Part shown: positions 61,215 through 64,000 of the stretch, one piece after another
How the letters are laid out: each line of letters starts with the position of its first letter
Position numbering within the stretch: position 1 is the stretch's first letter
Assembly (NCBI GenBank): GCA_964627845.1
Contig: CAZVKL010000002.1
Location: 27,931 to 91,930, forward strand
Direction: 5' to 3'
DNA: 64,000 nucleotides
DNA from: DUUI01 sp964627845
GTDB taxonomy: Bacteria; Bacillota_I; Bacilli_A; Erysipelotrichales; Erysipelotrichaceae
Notes under the pieces: generated by a model
The model's database searches: none
Told to the model about the DNA's origin: nothing
What the model saw: the letters and a program-made list of their open reading frames with translations, nothing else
Made by a program: the position numbers and the translations under genes

Positions 61215-62110
61215 AGAAAGTACTAGTAATTATGGGGTCGACCGCTTCAGGCAAAAGTGAGTTTGGCATTGACTTAGCAAAGAAATACAATGGGGAGATT
61301 ATTTCTTGTGACTCCGTCCAAGTGTATAAAAAGCTAAATATAGGGTCCGCAAAAATTACAGATGATAAAGGGATAAAACATCATTTAATTGATATTTTAG
61401 ACTTAGAACAAGAGATGAATGTGATGTTGTTTCAACGATTAGCTCGAGAAAAGATCGATGAAATAACAGCGAGAGGGAAACTTCCGATATGTGTCGGTGG
61501 GACAGGCTTTTATATAAAGGCGTTGTTATATGATTATCAGTTTAGTGAAGAAGCCGCTCATCATGATTTTTCACATTTAAGTAATGAGCAACTTCATGAC
61601 CAATTGACTCAACTTGATCCACATCAAGCACAGAAGATTCATGTAAATAATCGACAACGCTTATTGCGTATTTTTCAACAGATGGCTTCGTCTAATAAAA
61701 CTAGGAGCGAATTGCATCAATCTCAAAAACAAGAAATGTTGTATGATGCTAAGATAATTTACTTGATGACAGATCGTCAGACACTTCAGGATAGAATTAA
61801 TCAACGAGTGGATCAGATGTTTGAACAAGGTTTAAAAGATGAAGTTGATCAGGTTACCGATTATGGCAAGAATTTTGATGTTCAAGCCTTATCTGCGATT
61901 GGTTATAAAGAATTTAGAGACTATTATTTAAATCATCAAACATTGGAAGATGTTAGTGAAAAAATAAAGACACATACACGTCAATTCTCAAAAAGACAGA
62001 TGACATGGTTTAAACATCAATTACCTGGTCAATTAGTGGATATTTTTGACCAACAACAAATTCAAAACGTGAAACAGGAGATAGAGACATGGGTCAATTC
62101 GAGCGAATAA
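61211..62110 (+). CDS. miaA: tRNA dimethylallyltransferase
   Basis: A 299-residue enzyme that isopentenylates A37 of tRNAs reading UNN codons. P-loop G-S-T-A-S-G-K-S-E, S-C-D-S-V-Q-V-Y and G-G-T-G-F-Y are diagnostic. The ATG at 61211 overlaps the mutL stop (ATGA) and follows AAGGAG; an earlier in-frame codon is rejected. Order mutS-mutL-miaA is conserved. Confidence 0.97.
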   Translation: MKKVLVIMGSTASGKSEFGIDLAKKYNGEIISCDSVQVYKKLNIGSAKITDDKGIKHHLIDILDLEQEMNVMLFQRLAREKIDEITARGKLPICVGGTGFYIKALLYDYQFSEEAAHHDFSHLSNEQLHDQLTQLDPHQAQKIHVNNRQRLLRIFQQMASSNKTRSELHQSQKQEMLYDAKIIYLMTDRQTLQDRINQRVDQMFEQGLKDEVDQVTDYGKNFDVQALSAIGYKEFRDYYLNHQTLEDVSEKIKTHTRQFSKRQMTWFKHQLPGQLVDIFDQQQIQNVKQEIETWVNSSE

Positions 62111-62778
62111 AGTTATTGGTTAATGATGATGTCTTTAATCATATTCAAAACCAAAGAATTTGTGTGTTTGGGGTTGGCGGTGTCGGAGGGATTGCTGTTG
62201 AGTCGTTTGTTCGCAGTGGTATAACGAAATTAATATTGGTTGATTTTGATAAGGTGGAAGAAAGTAATATTAATCGTCAGATTCAAGCCACTCATAAAAC
62301 GATTGGTCAAGATAAAACAACGGCTCTAAAAGCACGATTGTCGGAGATTAATCCGGATGTTGAAATTATTGAGGTAAAAGAATTTATCGATGAAAGTAAT
62401 ATAAATTTCTTAGATACGTTTAAAGTCGATTATGTGGTGGATGCCATTGATAGTTTAAGTTCAAAAGTTGTGATTATTGACTATTGTGTGAGAAACAACA
62501 TCCCAATTATTAGTAGTTGTGGGATGGGGAATCGATTGGATCCTTCTCAAATAAAAGTGACTCGTTTAGATAAAACGTACAATGACCCACTGGCTAAAAG
62601 GCTTCGGATAGCGTGTCGATCAAATGGCTGTGGTAAAATTAAAGTAGTCTTCTCGAGTGAAATTCCAGTGAGAAGAGCAAAACCGATTGCGAGCTTGAGC
62701 TATATGGTCAATGTTGCTGGCCTAATGATTGTGAGCGAAGTAATGAAAGAGTTAGGAGTGAGCGCTCATGAAGTTTAA
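62089..62778 (+). CDS. tcdA: TcdA-like tRNA threonylcarbamoyladenosine dehydratase
   Basis: A 229-residue E1-like (ThiF/MoeB fold) enzyme. The ATP site F-G-V-G-G-V-G-G, L-V-D-F-D-K-V-E-E-S-N-I-N-R-Q and V-D-A-I-D-S-L-S-S-K match TcdA/CsdL, which cyclises t6A37 of ANN-reading tRNAs. It has AGGAG upstream and overlaps miaA by 22 bases, pairing two tRNA-A37 modification enzymes. Confidence 0.92.
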   Translation: MGQFERIKLLVNDDVFNHIQNQRICVFGVGGVGGIAVESFVRSGITKLILVDFDKVEESNINRQIQATHKTIGQDKTTALKARLSEINPDVEIIEVKEFIDESNINFLDTFKVDYVVDAIDSLSSKVVIIDYCVRNNIPIISSCGMGNRLDPSQIKVTRLDKTYNDPLAKRLRIACRSNGCGKIKVVFSSEIPVRRAKPIASLSYMVNVAGLMIVSEVMKELGVSAHEV

Positions 62779-63226
62779 AGTCAATGATTTAACTGGACAA
62801 TTAGTCGATAATGGGCCGATTGAAATTGATGGTCATGATTTATACCAACAAGGTCAAAGAATTGGCTCTATTGATGATGAGGCCATGAACTATTTAATTA
62901 AGAATCGAAAAGATCTTCAAATTCTTAAATTTGTGGATGAGCGTGTGAATCAAAAGAATGAATTAGAGGCAGTTAATTTGTTTGTTAGTTTGAAACCAAC
63001 AGTTTATGATCAAAATAAAATTAAAAAGTTTAGTTGGGTTAAAACGATATACTATGGTGTGGTTATTGTTACCTCATTGATTAGTTTAATCTTAAGTGTT
63101 TTTTATCAAACTAATCTATGGGTGGTCTTATTTTTTGGTTTAGTCTTATTCTCATCCTCTTTTTTACTTTATGATTATTTCAAATCTATAGGATACTTAG
63201 AAAGGAAGTCAGACAATGGAAAATAG
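62768..63226 (+). CDS. Unknown protein with two C-terminal membrane helices
   Basis: A 152-residue protein between tcdA and msrA, overlapping both. The first 90 residues are soluble and charged (V-N-D-L-T-G-Q-L-V-D-N-G-P-I-E-I-D-G, then I-G-S-I-D-D-E-A-M-N-Y-L-I), followed by two hydrophobic helices at about 98-118 and 120-138. I recognise no family. Tight overlaps make it a real co-translated gene. Confidence 0.8.
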   Translation: MKFKVNDLTGQLVDNGPIEIDGHDLYQQGQRIGSIDDEAMNYLIKNRKDLQILKFVDERVNQKNELEAVNLFVSLKPTVYDQNKIKKFSWVKTIYYGVVIVTSLISLILSVFYQTNLWVVLFFGLVLFSSSFLLYDYFKSIGYLERKSDNGK

Positions 63227-63728
63227 AATATATTTAGCAGGTGGCTGTTTTTGGGGCGTCGCCGAATATTATAGACGATTAAAAGGAGTAATTTCTACGA
63301 AAGTGGGTTATGCTCAGGGTCATACCCAAGCACCGAGCTATCGTGAAGTCTGTACAGGGATGACCAATCATACTGAAACAGTGGAAGTACTCTATAATCC
63401 CGAAGAGATTACACTTGATCAGATTATTGAGCATTTCTTTAGAATGATTGATCCAACCTCTCTTAATAAACAAGGAAATGATATTGGGACACAGTATCGT
63501 TCGGGGATTTACAGTACGAATGTTTTAGAGTTAGAGTTTATTGAGAATCAAATTAAGACGTATCAGAATCGATATACTGATCCAATTGTTGTTGAGGTGG
63601 AGCCTTTAAAAAACTTTTATGAGGCAGAAATTGAACACCAAGATTATTTAGTGAAAAACCCAAGTGGATATTGTCACATAAACTTTAATTTAATTAAACC
63701 TGAAGAATTAAAGGAAAGTAATGGTTAA
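63216..63728 (+). CDS. msrA: Peptide methionine-S-sulfoxide reductase MsrA
   Basis: A 170-residue repair enzyme that reduces methionine-S-sulfoxide. The active-site Cys11 lies in A-G-G-C-F-W-G, with V-G-Y-A-Q-G, Y-R-E-V-C-T-G, H-T-E-T-V-E-V and D-P-T-S-L-N-K-Q-G-N-D-I-G-T-Q-Y-R-S. AAAGGAAG precedes the start, which overlaps the upstream gene by eleven bases. No MsrB domain is fused. Confidence 0.97.
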   Translation: MENRIYLAGGCFWGVAEYYRRLKGVISTKVGYAQGHTQAPSYREVCTGMTNHTETVEVLYNPEEITLDQIIEHFFRMIDPTSLNKQGNDIGTQYRSGIYSTNVLELEFIENQIKTYQNRYTDPIVVEVEPLKNFYEAEIEHQDYLVKNPSGYCHINFNLIKPEELKESNG

Positions 63729-63748
63729 ACAGTCTCAATGACAAACAT

Positions 63749-63788
63749 AAAGCCAATGAATCTGGTCACAGATAAGTTGGCTTTTATT
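63749..63788 (+). terminator. Terminator after msrA
   Basis: AAAGCCAA (63749-63756) pairs with TTGGCTTT (63777-63784) over a 20-base loop, followed by T-rich sequence. Confidence 0.65.
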
Positions 63789-63789
63789 A

Positions 63790-64000
63790 TGATTGTTATA
63801 TGTAGGAACAATGAAAACGAACTGACAGATAATTGATAAACAAAATGTAACCTTTTGGAAGTTTTGTAGGATAACAAAATGGTTGTGTATTGGTAAATAC
63901 AACAAATTATTTAAACAGACTTAGAATCAGTCTGTATTTTCACTGTTTTTTTGTTTTCATTATTAAATGATTTATTATTGGTATATAGATATTGTTCTTA
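63790..64000. other. Right-edge non-coding stretch with hairpins
   Basis: No gene is seen to the edge. ACAGACT (63915-63921) and AGTCTGT (63929-63935) form a perfect seven-base-pair stem with T-rich DNA a little downstream, and GTATT-GGTA-AATAC forms another small stem near 63880-63900. This may be the leader of a gene beyond the window. Confidence 0.4.

Noticed and set aside
1..64000. CRISPR arrays, insertion sequences, prophage, tRNA or rRNA genes
   Set aside because: No spaced direct repeats, transposase, integrase or cloverleaf-like sequence was noticed while reading; a tRNAscan or Infernal run would settle the RNA genes.

Overview
The window comes from the replication-origin region of a low-GC Gram-positive bacterium (Bacillota, possibly close to Haloplasmatales, Izemoplasmatales or another wall-bearing relative of the Mollicutes; this placement is inferred from gene content and base composition, not from a search). 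The genetic code is standard: TGA ends several genes (gpmI, mutL, the surface protein) and Trp is TGG. Gene order around dnaA (rpmH, rnpA, yidC, jag on one side; dnaN, yaaA, recF, gyrB, gyrA on the other) is the classical Bacillota order. Most genes left of about 31.4 kb lie on the minus strand and most genes right of 32 kb on the plus strand, as expected for two replication arms leaving an origin at 31.4-33.5 kb.

Left arm, reading inward. Bases 1-4629 (plus) hold a cut-off YtrC-type ABC permease, an autoregulated Fur-family repressor, methionyl-tRNA synthetase and a FlaR-like kinase, with cutC divergent. Bases 4677-14175 (minus) form a galactose region: galM, two membrane proteins, galK, the mglBAC galactose ABC transporter, a LacI/GalR repressor and an aldo/keto reductase. 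Then come rsmI-ricT-holB-tmk, a NUDIX-GNAT fusion, a DivIC/FtsB protein, an N-acetylhexosamine kinase (NahK-like) with a sugar nucleotidyltransferase, a 628-base gap with a probable gene remnant, an AraC regulator, gpx, gpmI, rqcP, mfd, pth, jag, yidC, rnpA and rpmH.

The origin is bipartite. The rpmH-dnaA gap carries five perfect DnaA boxes and several near matches. The dnaA-dnaN gap carries a DnaA box, a tandem pair of weaker boxes, a short C-rich patch and five consecutive DnaA-trios.

Right arm. After gyrA come a DUF1538 membrane protein with a two-domain P-II-like protein, a serS gene under a T-box riboswitch, a PatB-type lyase and a metallophosphoesterase. Three perfect parS sites lie in this stretch, one of them inside the serS T-box leader. 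Then follow the SRP RNA gene, tadA, dnaX, recR, an unknown gene, a CYTH protein, nadK, a RodA/FtsW protein and a 1310-residue thioester-type surface adhesin. The right end is the mutS-mutL-miaA-tcdA-(membrane protein)-msrA series.

Four points stand out. The SerRS looks archaeal rather than bacterial although its regulator is a bacterial T-box. A parS site sits where T-box stem III should be. Many intrinsic terminators are built over the stop codon of the gene they end. Several minus-strand genes (cutC, pth, CYTH, rodA) have a -10 box placed so close to the ATG that they should be leaderless. No CRISPR array, insertion sequence, prophage, tRNA or rRNA gene was seen.
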